Below the pieces are notes generated by a model. The model had not been told where the DNA came from. It made no database searches and saw nothing but the letters and a program-made list of their open reading frames with translations. This document shows, piece by piece, positions 40,782-49,161 of a stretch of 64,000 bases of DNA. Position numbers and translations under genes: made by a program. Positions within the stretch are counted from its first letter, which is position 1. The number at the start of each line of letters is the position of its first letter. The DNA comes from Paraburkholderia phosphatilytica (lineage in GTDB: Bacteria; Pseudomonadota; Gammaproteobacteria; Burkholderiales; Burkholderiaceae), in contig NZ_QQOA01000001.1 of NCBI RefSeq assembly GCF_003443895.1, positions 375,123 to 439,122 of the forward strand. Direction: 5' to 3'.

Positions 40782-41681
40782 TCACCCCTCGTCAGGAGGC
40801 AGCCAGCCAGTGCCGAGCATGGCGTCGTACAGATCGGTGCGGCGGTCGTGAAGCACGTGATTCAGCGGCCCAAGCGAACGCCCGGCGCGAATGCGCTCGA
40901 CATCGATCGGCGCGTACAGGATTGCTTCGCGATCGGCGCTTGCGGGGCCAGCGAGCGGCATGCCATTGCCGCCCACGATCAGGCTCTGGCCAAGAAACGG
41001 TTGCCCGCGCTCGGTGCCGATCCGGTCCGCGCACGCGATCATCAGCCCGTTGCTGTGCGCGGCCGCCATCGTGAGCGTCGTGGCGATGGTCGGCTGGTCC
41101 GCGTGTTGTCCCGTCATCGGCACCCAGTTGGTCGGCACGCAGACGATGTCCGCGCCCTGCGCGGAAGCCAGCCGATACACCTCGGGGAACCAGCCGTCGT
41201 AGCAGATCGCGATCGCGACGCGTCCAAACGCCGTGTCGAACACCGGCACACCGCGATCGCCGGGCTCGAAGAAGCGCTTCTCGTCGTTCCACAGATGCAG
41301 CTTCCGATAGCAGCCGATCACACCCGCCGGCCCGACGAACACCGCCGAGTTGTAGAGCCGCTCGCCGTCGCGCTCGGCGATGCCCGCCACGATGTGCACG
41401 TTCAGGCGCTGCGCGGCGGCGGTCCACGCTCGCACGGTCTCGCTATCGGCCAGCACTTCGGCAAGCGCGACGGCTTCCGCGCGATCGGCGAACACATAGC
41501 CGCTGTTGGCGAGTTCGGGTAGCACCAGCAGCGACGCGCCGTGTTTCGCGGCCTCGTCGATGCACTGAAGCGTGCGCACGACGTTGTCGTGCTTCTCGCC
41601 GACGCGAGGCTCCATCTGAATGCAGGCCACCACGGGCTGATCGGTGTTGGTGGGGGTGACGCTGCGCGGATCGATTGCCAA
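40782..41681 (-). CDS. Nitrilase superfamily carbon-nitrogen hydrolase
   Basis: The 299-residue product has the Glu-Lys-Cys triad of the nitrilase superfamily: LVLPELANSGYVF (Glu), CYRKLHLWNDEKRFFEPG (Lys) and VAIAICYDGWFPE (Cys). The family hydrolyses nitriles or amides; this subtype is amidase-like. A TTG start at 41681 is proposed because GGAG stands 7 bp before it and the conserved region begins there. The frame is open upstream to an ATG at 41753, but that extension is exactly the terminator hairpin. It is the first gene of the amide operon. Confidence 0.83.
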   Translation of the reverse strand: MAIDPRSVTPTNTDQPVVACIQMEPRVGEKHDNVVRTLQCIDEAAKHGASLLVLPELANSGYVFADRAEAVALAEVLADSETVRAWTAAAQRLNVHIVAGIAERDGERLYNSAVFVGPAGVIGCYRKLHLWNDEKRFFEPGDRGVPVFDTAFGRVAIAICYDGWFPEVYRLASAQGADIVCVPTNWVPMTGQHADQPTIATTLTMAAAHSNGLMIACADRIGTERGQPFLGQSLIVGGNGMPLAGPASADREAILYAPIDVERIRAGRSLGPLNHVLHDRRTDLYDAMLGTGWLPPDEG

Positions 41682-41698
41682 ATTCGTTCTCCAAATGC

Positions 41699-41739
41699 AA
41701 AAAGCCCCCGAACTGGCGTTGAACGCAAGTTCGGGGGCT
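41699..41739 (-). terminator. Intrinsic terminator just upstream of the nitrilase ribosome binding site
   Basis: AGCCCCCGAACT (41728-41739 read on the minus strand) and AGTTCGGGGGCT (41703-41714) form a perfect 12-bp stem. The loop closes further through GCGTT/AACGC, and the stem is followed on the minus strand by TTTTT. The hairpin ends 7 bp before the GGAG of the nitrilase gene, an attenuator position. Confidence 0.85.
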
Positions 41740-41808
41740 ACGTAGCCTTCCATGTGTAGCGCGGCATCGTTGCCGCGGGTTGCCGCCGATACGACACGGC
41801 AACCGATG
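41699..41808 (-). promoter_or_regulatory. Candidate ANTAR-type antitermination leader for the amide operon
   Basis: Read 5' to 3' on the minus strand, the leader has a hairpin with arms GGTTGCCG/CGGCAACC (41804-41797 with 41785-41778) and, touching it, a hairpin CGCGGC-AACGAU-GCCGCG (41777-41760). A palindrome GGCT-ACGT-AGCC (41747-41736) follows and shares four bases with the terminator stem. The second hairpin has a hexaloop with A at position 1 and G at position 4, the hallmark of ANTAR target RNAs; the others keep only the G. Confidence 0.6.
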
Positions 41809-41813
41809 ACGCG

Positions 41814-41842
41814 AATCTAAGGAGCCATTATCCGGTCGTCAA
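41814..41842 (-). promoter_or_regulatory. Promoter of the nitrilase-amidase operon
   Basis: On the minus strand TTGACG (41842-41837) is followed after exactly 17 bp by TAGATT (41819-41814). A start about 7 bp later would open the transcript right at the first leader hairpin. It lies 33 bp past the end of the EamA gene. Confidence 0.65.
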
Positions 41843-41874
41843 CGGGATATGTCCGCGCTAGGGGTAAACACTGA

Positions 41875-42771
41875 TCACGCGATGGGTGGGGCCTGACGCC
41901 GCGACGCCACCGCGATCGCGCTGCCGACGATCATCGCGATGCCGAACAGCGACAGCGGGCGGATCGTCTCGTGCCACACGACGTAACCGAACAGCGTGGC
42001 CCACGCGATGCTCGTGTAGTTGAACGGCGCGAGCGCGCCGGCATCCGCGCGGCGGAACGCGACGGTCATCAGCACCTGGCCCGCCGTCGCGAAGCCGCCG
42101 ACCAGCGCCATCACGACGAGCGCGTTCAACGTGGGTGTACGCCAGCCGAAGATCAGCGAAGCTCCGGTGACGATCGTGCCGACGGCGGTGAAGAACAGCA
42201 CCGTGGTACGCGAGTCGTCGGTGTGCCGGATGCGCTTGATCTGCATGATCGAGAATGCGCCGCACAGCGCGCTCAGCAGCAGAAACGCCGGCCCCATCCA
42301 GCTCGACTGACCGCCGCCCGGCCGCACCACCAGCAACACGCCGGCGAAACCGATGCACGCCGCAACTGCCGCGCGCGGGGTGAGCTTTTCCTTCAGCACC
42401 AGCGGCGCGAGCAACACGACGAGCAGCGTTTCGGAGTACGCGATCGCCACCGCTTCGCCGAGCGGAATATACGGCAGCCCTGCGAAGAACAGCCCCGACG
42501 CGCCGAGCAGCGTCAATGCGCGCACGGTCTGCCCTTTGAGGTCGAGGCCCGAAATGCGCTCGCGGAACGGTTTCGGCCCGTGCAAACATAGCGCGACGGC
42601 GGGAATCAGGCCGAACAGCATGCGGAAGAACGTGACTTCGTTGGCCGGATACTGCAACGCGACCACCTTCGCCAGTGCATCGACGACCGCGAAGCAGAAC
42701 ATCGATGCGAGGACGGTCAGGATGCTGTCGAGCGGCAGCACACTGCCGCGCGTGGCGATGGGCGATGACAT
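41875..42771 (-). CDS. EamA/DMT family transporter
   Basis: The 298-residue protein (from MSSPIATRG) has ten hydrophobic segments in two EamA repeats: ASMFCFAVVDALAKVVALQYPANEVTFFRMLFG opens the first and FLLLSALCGAFSIMQIKRI the second. It is of the S-adenosylmethionine/metabolite exporter type (RhaT/EamA). A longer start at 42798 is possible. It lies upstream of the nitrilase gene on the same strand but a good promoter stands between them. Substrate unknown. Confidence 0.83.
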   Translation of the reverse strand: MSSPIATRGSVLPLDSILTVLASMFCFAVVDALAKVVALQYPANEVTFFRMLFGLIPAVALCLHGPKPFRERISGLDLKGQTVRALTLLGASGLFFAGLPYIPLGEAVAIAYSETLLVVLLAPLVLKEKLTPRAAVAACIGFAGVLLVVRPGGGQSSWMGPAFLLLSALCGAFSIMQIKRIRHTDDSRTTVLFFTAVGTIVTGASLIFGWRTPTLNALVVMALVGGFATAGQVLMTVAFRRADAGALAPFNYTSIAWATLFGYVVWHETIRPLSLFGIAMIVGSAIAVASRRQAPPIA

Positions 42772-42892
42772 GACGCGTGTGGAAATTGAAAGGCACACGC
42801 ATCATCGCACAGGATCGCGGCGGCATCACGTGCGCGCTCAACGGTCCGCAACGTGCATGCAGGCGGCATGTTCATCCGCTTGTGCGGAGAGG

Positions 42893-43849
42893 CTACCCCG
42901 TCACGAACACCGTCCGCACCAAGCTGTCCGCGCGCGCCCAATGCTCGCCGATCTCGGCCAGCGGCAGCGCCTCCGTCGGAATCTGTAGCCCCGCGGGCAC
43001 GACCGCGTGCATGACTTCCGACATCACGTGCAGCAGACGCGGCAACGGCACGCTGCCGATCCCGCTGCCCATCAGCGTGATCGCGGTGGCGCGCAGCACC
43101 GCGCCCGGCAACGCGATCTCGTCGCCGCCGATCGAGCCGATCTGCACGAAGCGAACCGCATGGCCGTCCGTAGTCGCTTTGGCCGCAGCAATCAGCAACG
43201 CACGCGCGCTGGGCCCCCACAGATAATCCAGCACGACGTCGACGCCTTCGCGGAACTGCTGCTCGAACGCGCGGTACAGATTGCCTTCGTCCTGCACCAG
43301 CGGAATCGTCACGTCCGCGCCCATCCGCTGCAGCGATGCGAGCGTCGCCTCGTTGCGACCGGTCGCAATGACCTTCTTCGCACCGAGATGCTTGGCGATC
43401 TGGACGGCGAGGCGACCCGATGCACCCGTCGCGCCATTGATCAGCACCGTCTCGCCCGCCGCAAATTTCGCGCGCTCGGTGAGCGCAGCCCATGACGACA
43501 TCGCCGGAATGGCGATCGCGGCGGCCGTTGCATCGTCGATCGCGTCCGGTAGCGCGATGCAGTGTTCCGCGGGCACGAGCGTGCATTCGGCCATCGCGCC
43601 GAACGGCGGGCGCGGGCCGAAGAAATAAACGCGCTGGCCGTCTTCGAGACGCCCAGCGCCGTCCACGCCCGCGACGAACGGGAAGGTGCCTTTCGACGAG
43701 TAATGCGTTCCCGCCGCTTTGGCACGCGCGACGCGACTCAGCGCGGACGCGGAGACATCGATCAACCGATGACCCACCGCGTCGACGGGTTCATCGAAGT
43801 CGGCATACACGGGCGGTTCGTCGGCGGACTTGACCACTGCTGCTTTCAT
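42893..43849 (-). CDS. Zinc-less quinone oxidoreductase-like (MDR superfamily) protein
   Basis: The 318-residue product belongs to the medium-chain reductase superfamily. VAGVDGAGRLEDGQRVYFFG belongs to the N-terminal GroES-like domain; ETVLINGATGASGRLAVQIAKHLGAKKVIATGR is the Rossmann NAD(P)-binding loop. No catalytic zinc cysteines are seen. It probably reduces quinones or enones with NADPH. AAGGAACCTCC stands before ATG 43849. It is divergent from an AraC regulator with a 102-bp gap, which suggests local control. Confidence 0.85.
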   Translation of the reverse strand: MKAAVVKSADEPPVYADFDEPVDAVGHRLIDVSASALSRVARAKAAGTHYSSKGTFPFVAGVDGAGRLEDGQRVYFFGPRPPFGAMAECTLVPAEHCIALPDAIDDATAAAIAIPAMSSWAALTERAKFAAGETVLINGATGASGRLAVQIAKHLGAKKVIATGRNEATLASLQRMGADVTIPLVQDEGNLYRAFEQQFREGVDVVLDYLWGPSARALLIAAAKATTDGHAVRFVQIGSIGGDEIALPGAVLRATAITLMGSGIGSVPLPRLLHVMSEVMHAVVPAGLQIPTEALPLAEIGEHWARADSLVRTVFVTG

Positions 43850-43951
43850 GGAGGTTCCTTCAGGCAAGAGATGAGATGCGGCGAGTGTAGGCGTGCAAAC
43901 GCGGCCCGGCTCCGGTATAAATGCCATTCGATACGGCGTTCTGGCCAGGCC

Positions 43952-44743
43952 ATGCCCATTCCTCTCATCCGCCTCGATCTCGTCCTCTCGCAGGAAGGCC
44001 CGTTCCTCGCGGCGGCTGAACTGACGCAAAGCGAGGAGCGCGTGATGGAGTCGCACAGCCATGCGCGCGGCCAATTGATGGGCGCGCTGAGCGGGCTCGT
44101 GTCGATCGGACTCAACCGGCAGAACTGGGTCGTGCCGGCCATCCACGCAATCTGGATTCCGCCGCGCCACGTGCACTCGGTGCGTTCGTACGGGCCGTTT
44201 TCCGGCTGGAGCGTGTTCATTGCCGAGGCGCGATGCGCGTCGCTGCCGTCCGAGCCGCGCGCGATCCGCACCACGCCGCTGCTGCTCGAAGCAGTCCGGC
44301 GCGCGGCCACCTGGCCAGGCGCACCGCTCGACGAAACGCAGGCTCGCATCGCTGAAGTGATCATCGACGAGGTCGCGTCGTCGCAAGCGGAATCGCTCGG
44401 TTTGCCGCGTCCCGAGGATCCAAGACTCACGCGCATCGCCGATGCGCTCGCACGCGATCTTGCCGACAACCGCCGTCTCGAGGAATGGGCCACGTGGGCC
44501 GGCCTCGCGCCGCGCACGCTGAGCCGCCGCTTCGTCGCGGAGACGGGCCTCACGTTTGCGCAGTGGCGTCAGCAGGCCCGTCTGCTGCGCGCGCTCGAAC
44601 TCGTCGCGGATGGCGTGCCGGTGACGACGATCGCGCTGGAACTCGGCTACGAGAACGTCAGCGCGTTCATCGAGATGTTTCGCCGCGCGACGGGAACGAC
44701 GCCCGGGCGATACATGATGACGGCCAACGCCCCGCCGCGATAA
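43952..44743 (+). CDS. AraC family transcriptional regulator
   Basis: The 263-residue product has an N-terminal cupin domain (ESHSHARGQLMGALSGLVSI, WIPPRHVHSVRSYG) and a C-terminal AraC double helix-turn-helix (DNRRLEEWATWAGLAPRTLSRRFVAETGLTFAQWRQQARLLRALELV, then TIALELGYENVSAFIEMFRRATGTTPGRY). The frame is open upstream into the divergent gene, but ATG 43952 (MPIPLIRLD) starts the domain. It most likely controls the divergent oxidoreductase. Confidence 0.87.
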   Translation: MPIPLIRLDLVLSQEGPFLAAAELTQSEERVMESHSHARGQLMGALSGLVSIGLNRQNWVVPAIHAIWIPPRHVHSVRSYGPFSGWSVFIAEARCASLPSEPRAIRTTPLLLEAVRRAATWPGAPLDETQARIAEVIIDEVASSQAESLGLPRPEDPRLTRIADALARDLADNRRLEEWATWAGLAPRTLSRRFVAETGLTFAQWRQQARLLRALELVADGVPVTTIALELGYENVSAFIEMFRRATGTTPGRYMMTANAPPR

Positions 44744-44766
44744 ACGGAGCGCCCCCGTCCAGCCCG

Positions 44767-46038
44767 CTAGACGGTCGCGAACGCAATATCCGACGGACTG
44801 CCCACGCCCACATAACGGCCGGTGAAGCGCAGCTTGCCGCTGGTCTTGTCGACCGCGAAGATCGCGACGTGGTCGCTGCGCTGGTTCAGCGAATAGAGGA
44901 AGCGCCCCGACGGATCGAAGCGAATCACGCGCGGATAGTCGCCACCCGTGTGCGTCTCGCCGACACGTTCCAGGTGGCCGTTCGCACCGATGCGGAACTG
45001 CACGATCGTGTCATGCAGCCGGTTCGCGACGTAGATGAAGCGGCCGTCGTGCGACAGCATCACTTCGGATGCGAAGCTCGTGCCTTCATAGCCCGGCGGC
45101 AGCGTCGACACGGACTGCAACTGCGTGAGGGTGCCGGTCCGGTCGTCGTACGCGTAGCAGACCAGCGTCGACGCTTCCTCCGTTACTTCGTACAGGTGGC
45201 GGCCATCCGGATGGAACACCACGTGGCGCGGCCCCGCGCCCGCCGATGCCGCGACGAATGGCGGATCGTTTGGACTCAACGCGCCGGTGGCTTCGTCGAA
45301 TTTCCACACGTAGGTGCGATCCACACCCAGGTCCGTCGAAATCGCGAAGCGTCCATCCGGCGATGGCACGATCGTATGCGCGTGCGGACCATCGTGGTCG
45401 CTGATCGCGAAGCTGCCCGGCACACCTTCCACCGCACGCTGCGCGCCGGCCGGCGCCTTAGGCGCCTGCACGGACACCGCTTCGCCGAGCACGCCATCGG
45501 CGGCCAGCGGCAACACCGCGACGGTGCCGCTGTTGTAGTTCGCGACCAGCACGAAGCGGCCATTCGGATGCAGGCTCAGATACACCGGCCCCGCGCCCTG
45601 CGAGTTCACCGTGTTGATCAGATGCAGCGCGCCGGTGCCCTGCTCGATCGCATACGACGTGACCGATCCGTTCGTGGTGCCGTTGTAGTTCTTCACCTCG
45701 CTGACGGCAAACAGGAAGCGCTGCTTCGGATCGATCGCCAATGCGCTCGGGTTCTGGATCTGACGCACGGGTTCGAGCGGCTGCAGGTCGCCGGTGGCGT
45801 GATCCACCTGAAAGCGGTGAATGCCGAGGCCATTCGGCGTATAGGTGCCGACGTACGCATAGAGGGTCTTGCCATTCGCGCCGCCCGCCGCCGTTTCTCC
45901 CGCTTCCGCGGCTGCGTTCGCCGCCTGCGGCCCGCCGAGCGCGCCCATTGCCGATGCCGCCGCCATCGCGCCCATCCCTTTCAGCCAGACACGCCGTGCT
46001 TCCGAACCCGGAACTTCGATCTGCCGAACCCTGCTCAT
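44767..46038 (-). CDS. Exported lactonase family protein (6-phosphogluconolactonase-like beta-propeller)
   Basis: The 423-residue product has a Tat-type signal (SEARRVWLKGMGAMAAAS, with twin Arg) ending near AANAA, then a seven-bladed YbhE/Pgl-type propeller: YAYVGTYTPNGLGIHRF, PSALAIDPKQRFLFAVSEV, AGPVYLSLHPNGRFVLVANYNSGTVAVLPL, GPHAHTIVPSPDGRFAISTDLGVDR and PRHVVFHPDGRHLYEV. The pattern matches bacterial lactonases, but Tat export puts it in the periplasm, so the substrate is probably not cytoplasmic 6-phosphogluconolactone. ATG 46038 (MSRVRQIEV) is used. Confidence 0.85.
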   Translation of the reverse strand: MSRVRQIEVPGSEARRVWLKGMGAMAAASAMGALGGPQAANAAAEAGETAAGGANGKTLYAYVGTYTPNGLGIHRFQVDHATGDLQPLEPVRQIQNPSALAIDPKQRFLFAVSEVKNYNGTTNGSVTSYAIEQGTGALHLINTVNSQGAGPVYLSLHPNGRFVLVANYNSGTVAVLPLAADGVLGEAVSVQAPKAPAGAQRAVEGVPGSFAISDHDGPHAHTIVPSPDGRFAISTDLGVDRTYVWKFDEATGALSPNDPPFVAASAGAGPRHVVFHPDGRHLYEVTEEASTLVCYAYDDRTGTLTQLQSVSTLPPGYEGTSFASEVMLSHDGRFIYVANRLHDTIVQFRIGANGHLERVGETHTGGDYPRVIRFDPSGRFLYSLNQRSDHVAIFAVDKTSGKLRFTGRYVGVGSPSDIAFATV

Positions 46039-46346
46039 TGTTTGCCTCCAGTGAATGAGTGTGTCGTCCATCAACGATCGCGAGGGTCGAGCATAACGCA
46101 ACGGCCCGCTATTGCCGCAGCCCGTTGCCACGCAACGCCAAGCTTACAGACAGAAAGCACACGGGCGTGCCGGGACCCACGCGCCTTAACGCACGCAGCG
46201 CGCATTTCGCGCCCGGGAAAGTTCCGGTAACACGCATCGTGGATGTCCCGCTATTCCGCGCATCGCCGGCACCCGACCCGGAAAACAATGTGCGCAAGCT
46301 GTGCTTCATACGTGACAGCGCCTCTTCGGAACAGACAGGCAACACG
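46039..46346. other. Intergenic region between divergent genes, no gene seen
   Basis: This 308-bp gap between the lactonase gene and the small lipoprotein gene should hold both promoters. I found no strong -35/-10 pair, no long dyad and no convincing reading frame. Confidence 0.4.
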
Positions 46347-46487
46347 ATGCGACGATCCATTTCACTGCTAGCGGTAGTCATCGCGATGTGCGGGTCAGGT
46401 TGCTCGAGCCAGCCTTTTCTGACGGGCGTTGTAGTGGGCACAGCGATTGGTGCTGGTGGAGTCGTATGCATGACGGTCTGCCACTAG
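46347..46487 (+). CDS. Small putative lipoprotein
   Basis: The 46-residue product starts MRRSISLLAVV, with a hydrophobic stretch leading to GSGC (Cys near 19), a weak lipobox. A Gly-rich hydrophobic segment follows (LTGVVVGTAIGAGGVV) and the protein ends in CMTVCH. It resembles short glycine-zipper-like envelope lipoproteins. The frame is open upstream but this ATG places the signal correctly. The ribosome binding site is weak, so the call is uncertain. Confidence 0.45.
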   Translation: MRRSISLLAVVIAMCGSGCSSQPFLTGVVVGTAIGAGGVVCMTVCH

Positions 46488-46555
46488 TGTTCGCTCATGC
46501 ATTCGATGTTGCCATCGCGGCACATCGCTTCATCTCACGTGATCGGGTACCCAGA

Positions 46556-47053
46556 ATGAACTCAACCGGAATCAGCTTCGCCCAACTCGGCATCGTTCGC
46601 CGCACCGCACGTGCGGCCGGCATGACGATCTCGGCCATCGCCCTCTTCGCCGCTGCCTGCGGCTTCGCTCAGGCAGCGAGCTTCCAGTGCCGCCACAACC
46701 AGTCCAGCTCGGAAAAGCTCGTCTGCAACGACCCCGAACTGTCTTCGATGGACGACAAGCTGTCGACGCTCTACAGCCGCGCGAAGGATCTCGCGCCGGA
46801 TCGCGACGCGCTCGAAGCCGACCGCCTCAGCCAATGGAACTGGCGTCAGACGCACTGCACCGACAAGGCTTGCGTCAGCAACTGGTACTCGCGCCGCATC
46901 ACCGAACTCGACGCCGACATCCAGCAGGGTCAGCAGGCGCAGATCGTCTCGCTGAAGGCTAACCTGACCGCGCAGAACCTGCCGACCGACGCGCAGGAAG
47001 CCGTGCTGCAGATCGAAGGCGTGCACCCCGCCACGGTTGCTGGAAACCAGTAA
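46556..47053 (+). CDS. LprI-like (DUF1311) periplasmic protein
   Basis: The product has up to 165 residues from ATG 46556. The signal-like MTISAIALFAAACGFAQA lies at about 23-40, so ATG 46622 is an alternative start. The mature part carries the DUF1311/LprI pattern: SFQCRHNQSSSEKLVCNDPELSSMDDKLSTLYSRAKDL, then WNWRQTHCTDKACVSNWYSRRI with four cysteines likely in disulfides. The family includes lysozyme inhibitors of the periplasm. It follows the small lipoprotein gene, both possibly envelope proteins. Confidence 0.78.
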   Translation: MNSTGISFAQLGIVRRTARAAGMTISAIALFAAACGFAQAASFQCRHNQSSSEKLVCNDPELSSMDDKLSTLYSRAKDLAPDRDALEADRLSQWNWRQTHCTDKACVSNWYSRRITELDADIQQGQQAQIVSLKANLTAQNLPTDAQEAVLQIEGVHPATVAGNQ

Positions 47054-47236
47054 GCGTTGCGAGATCGTGGCAGGCTTCGCGCCTGCCACGATGGTTCGTT
47101 GCCGTTGGTTGCCGTTGGTTGTGGCCAGCGGCAGCAGTTCGGGCAAGGCATCGTTCGCTTTCGCTTCCGCCGAAAATGCGAGAATCGCGGCGAAAGAAAG
47201 ACAGCATGATGCGCAACGTACCCTGCCGACTGGACC

Positions 47237-49081
47237 ATGAGCCTGTCTAGATTCGTATTCCTGATCTTCTTCGGGTTCGCCGTCGTTGTCTGCGTGAGCG
47301 CGGCGAACCGCGCGTGCGCTGAAACGAACGACACGATCGACCCATCCCGCGCGGTAACGCTACACGACGCGAGCTTCGTGATGAGCGACAGCCCGACGCC
47401 GCCGCCTACCGGCTGGCAAGCCGTCACGCTGCCCGACGTATGGCGCATCCGGCACCCGGGCCAAAGCGGATTCGCGTGGTACCGCATCGCATTCAATCCA
47501 AGGTCCGTACCGACCCAGCCACTCGCGCTGTATGTGCCGCACGTATCGCTCGTCGCGACGTTCTGGCTGAACGGGTCGCTGCTGAATCCCGGCGTCGTAT
47601 TCGATCGCAGCGACGGCAGGATGGGCACGCAGATGAGCGAAACGCCGATCTATCTGGTGCTGCCGTCAGGCCTCTTCCACACCGGCGAAAACGTGCTCGA
47701 CATCCGCCTGCAGGGCGATCGCCGAATCCGCAGCGGGCTCTCGGCGCCGATGCTCGGCTCCACCGTCGATCTCGAACCGCGCTGGGCCTGGCGCAACGCA
47801 CTGCAGGTCACGGTGCCGAACGTGGTGCTCGTCGTCGTAGTCAGCGCGCTGTGCTTCGTCGTCGTGCACCTGCAACGCAAGGGCGGCGCGCATCTGATTC
47901 AGCTCGGCATGCTCGCGGGTATCGGCACGGCCATCCTGTACCTCGCCGTCAAACTGCCGATGGGTCGCGAGACCGAGCAGCTGCTGCGGATCGTCGCGAA
48001 TATCGTGGAGCACTGGGCGCTCGTCGTAATCGGCTACCGGATGTCCGGTGCGCGGCAGAAATGGTTTCCGCCACTCTGGCACACGGTGACGGTGCTCACG
48101 ACGATTGTGGTCTTCTGGTACGCGGCGACGGACACGATCACCGATCGCACCTGGCTACTGACATGGCCGCACCTGCTGCTGCGCTTCGTCGTCGTGTATC
48201 TGCTGCTGCAACGGGCCTGGCGCGACCGGTCGTTCAAGCTCGCGGTCATCGCGATCACCAGCGGCATCTGGCTGCTGAGTCTCGTGCAATCCTACGTGCT
48301 GCTGACGGAAGCAATGCCATGGGACCAGTTCCGTTCGAGCAGTCTCGGCATTGCGCCGTTCTGCGCCGTCATGCTGTTCGTATTCGCGGAGCAGTTCATC
48401 CTCGACCGCCAGCAGGCCGCGCTTGCGCAACAACACGCGATCACCTCGGAACGCAGCCGCATCCTGCAGGACATGCACGACGGCATGGGCGCGCATCTTG
48501 TCGCGGCGCTGCATCTCGCGCGCCGCGGCGACGTTGCGCGCCACGAGCTGATCGATTCGATCGAGGCGTCGCTGCACGATCTGCGCTCGATCATCGATTC
48601 GCTCGACGTGGCCGACGACGATCTTCTGCCGCTGCTCGCGAATCTGCGCTTTCGCGTCGAACCGCGTTTGAACGCGCTCGGCATCGCGCTCGCGTGGGAC
48701 ATCGCGACACCGTTTCCCGAGCTCACCGGGCTGACGCCACAGACGGCATTGAGCGTGCTGCGTATCGTGCAGGAAAGTATCAACAACATCATCCAGCACG
48801 CTCAGGCACGCGTGATCCGGCTCGTCGCGCAGGCCGAGGGCTCCACGCTATGCATCCGGATCAGCGACGATGGTTGCGGCTTCGACGCGAGCAATGCGAG
48901 CCGTGCACGCAACGGCGGACATGGGCTGGCGGGCATGCACGCGCGTGCTGAAGGTTTGAAGGGCTCCGTGCGCATTCTGAGCGGCACGGAGGGCACGACG
49001 GTGGAACTAAGGATTCCGTTGATGCAGGGCAGTGCGGGCGATGCGACGCCGGATCGGTTCGTCGCGAACGGGACAGCTTGA
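47237..49081 (+). CDS. Orphan sensor histidine kinase with 7TM-type sensor
   Basis: The 614-residue product has an N-terminal membrane segment and a periplasmic beta-sandwich (about 35-185, WYRIAFNPRS, VATFWLNGSLL). About seven membrane helices follow (190-390), then a NarL-family kinase: ERSRILQDMHDGMGAHLVAALHLA (phospho-acceptor His), LRIVQESINNIIQHAQA and an HATPase with DDGCGFDAS and GHGLAGMHARAEGL. This is the 7TMR-DISM layout. No response regulator lies beside it, so its partner is elsewhere. Confidence 0.87.
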   Translation: MSLSRFVFLIFFGFAVVVCVSAANRACAETNDTIDPSRAVTLHDASFVMSDSPTPPPTGWQAVTLPDVWRIRHPGQSGFAWYRIAFNPRSVPTQPLALYVPHVSLVATFWLNGSLLNPGVVFDRSDGRMGTQMSETPIYLVLPSGLFHTGENVLDIRLQGDRRIRSGLSAPMLGSTVDLEPRWAWRNALQVTVPNVVLVVVVSALCFVVVHLQRKGGAHLIQLGMLAGIGTAILYLAVKLPMGRETEQLLRIVANIVEHWALVVIGYRMSGARQKWFPPLWHTVTVLTTIVVFWYAATDTITDRTWLLTWPHLLLRFVVVYLLLQRAWRDRSFKLAVIAITSGIWLLSLVQSYVLLTEAMPWDQFRSSSLGIAPFCAVMLFVFAEQFILDRQQAALAQQHAITSERSRILQDMHDGMGAHLVAALHLARRGDVARHELIDSIEASLHDLRSIIDSLDVADDDLLPLLANLRFRVEPRLNALGIALAWDIATPFPELTGLTPQTALSVLRIVQESINNIIQHAQARVIRLVAQAEGSTLCIRISDDGCGFDASNASRARNGGHGLAGMHARAEGLKGSVRILSGTEGTTVELRIPLMQGSAGDATPDRFVANGTA

Positions 49082-49133
49082 AGTAGCTCGCGGCCGTCTC
49101 ATGAAAGTCAGCGTCGATCGCCCTTGATTTATA

Positions 49134-49145
49134 GAATGATCAGTC
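49134..49145. promoter_or_regulatory. Candidate TetR operator, copy 1
   Basis: GAATGATCAGTC lies 16 bp before the tetR start. With flanks it reads AGA-A-TGATCA-G-TCT, an imperfect palindrome. Eleven of twelve bases match the copy at 49808-49819. Confidence 0.5.
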
Positions 49146-49161
49146 TTAATATCGTTTCACC

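Noticed and set aside
41699..41808. Guanidine-II (mini-ykkC) riboswitch before the nitrilase gene
   Set aside because: One loop could be read as ACGA, but the second hairpin would have ACGT and not ACGR. The ANTAR reading fits the operon content better. A covariance search would settle it.
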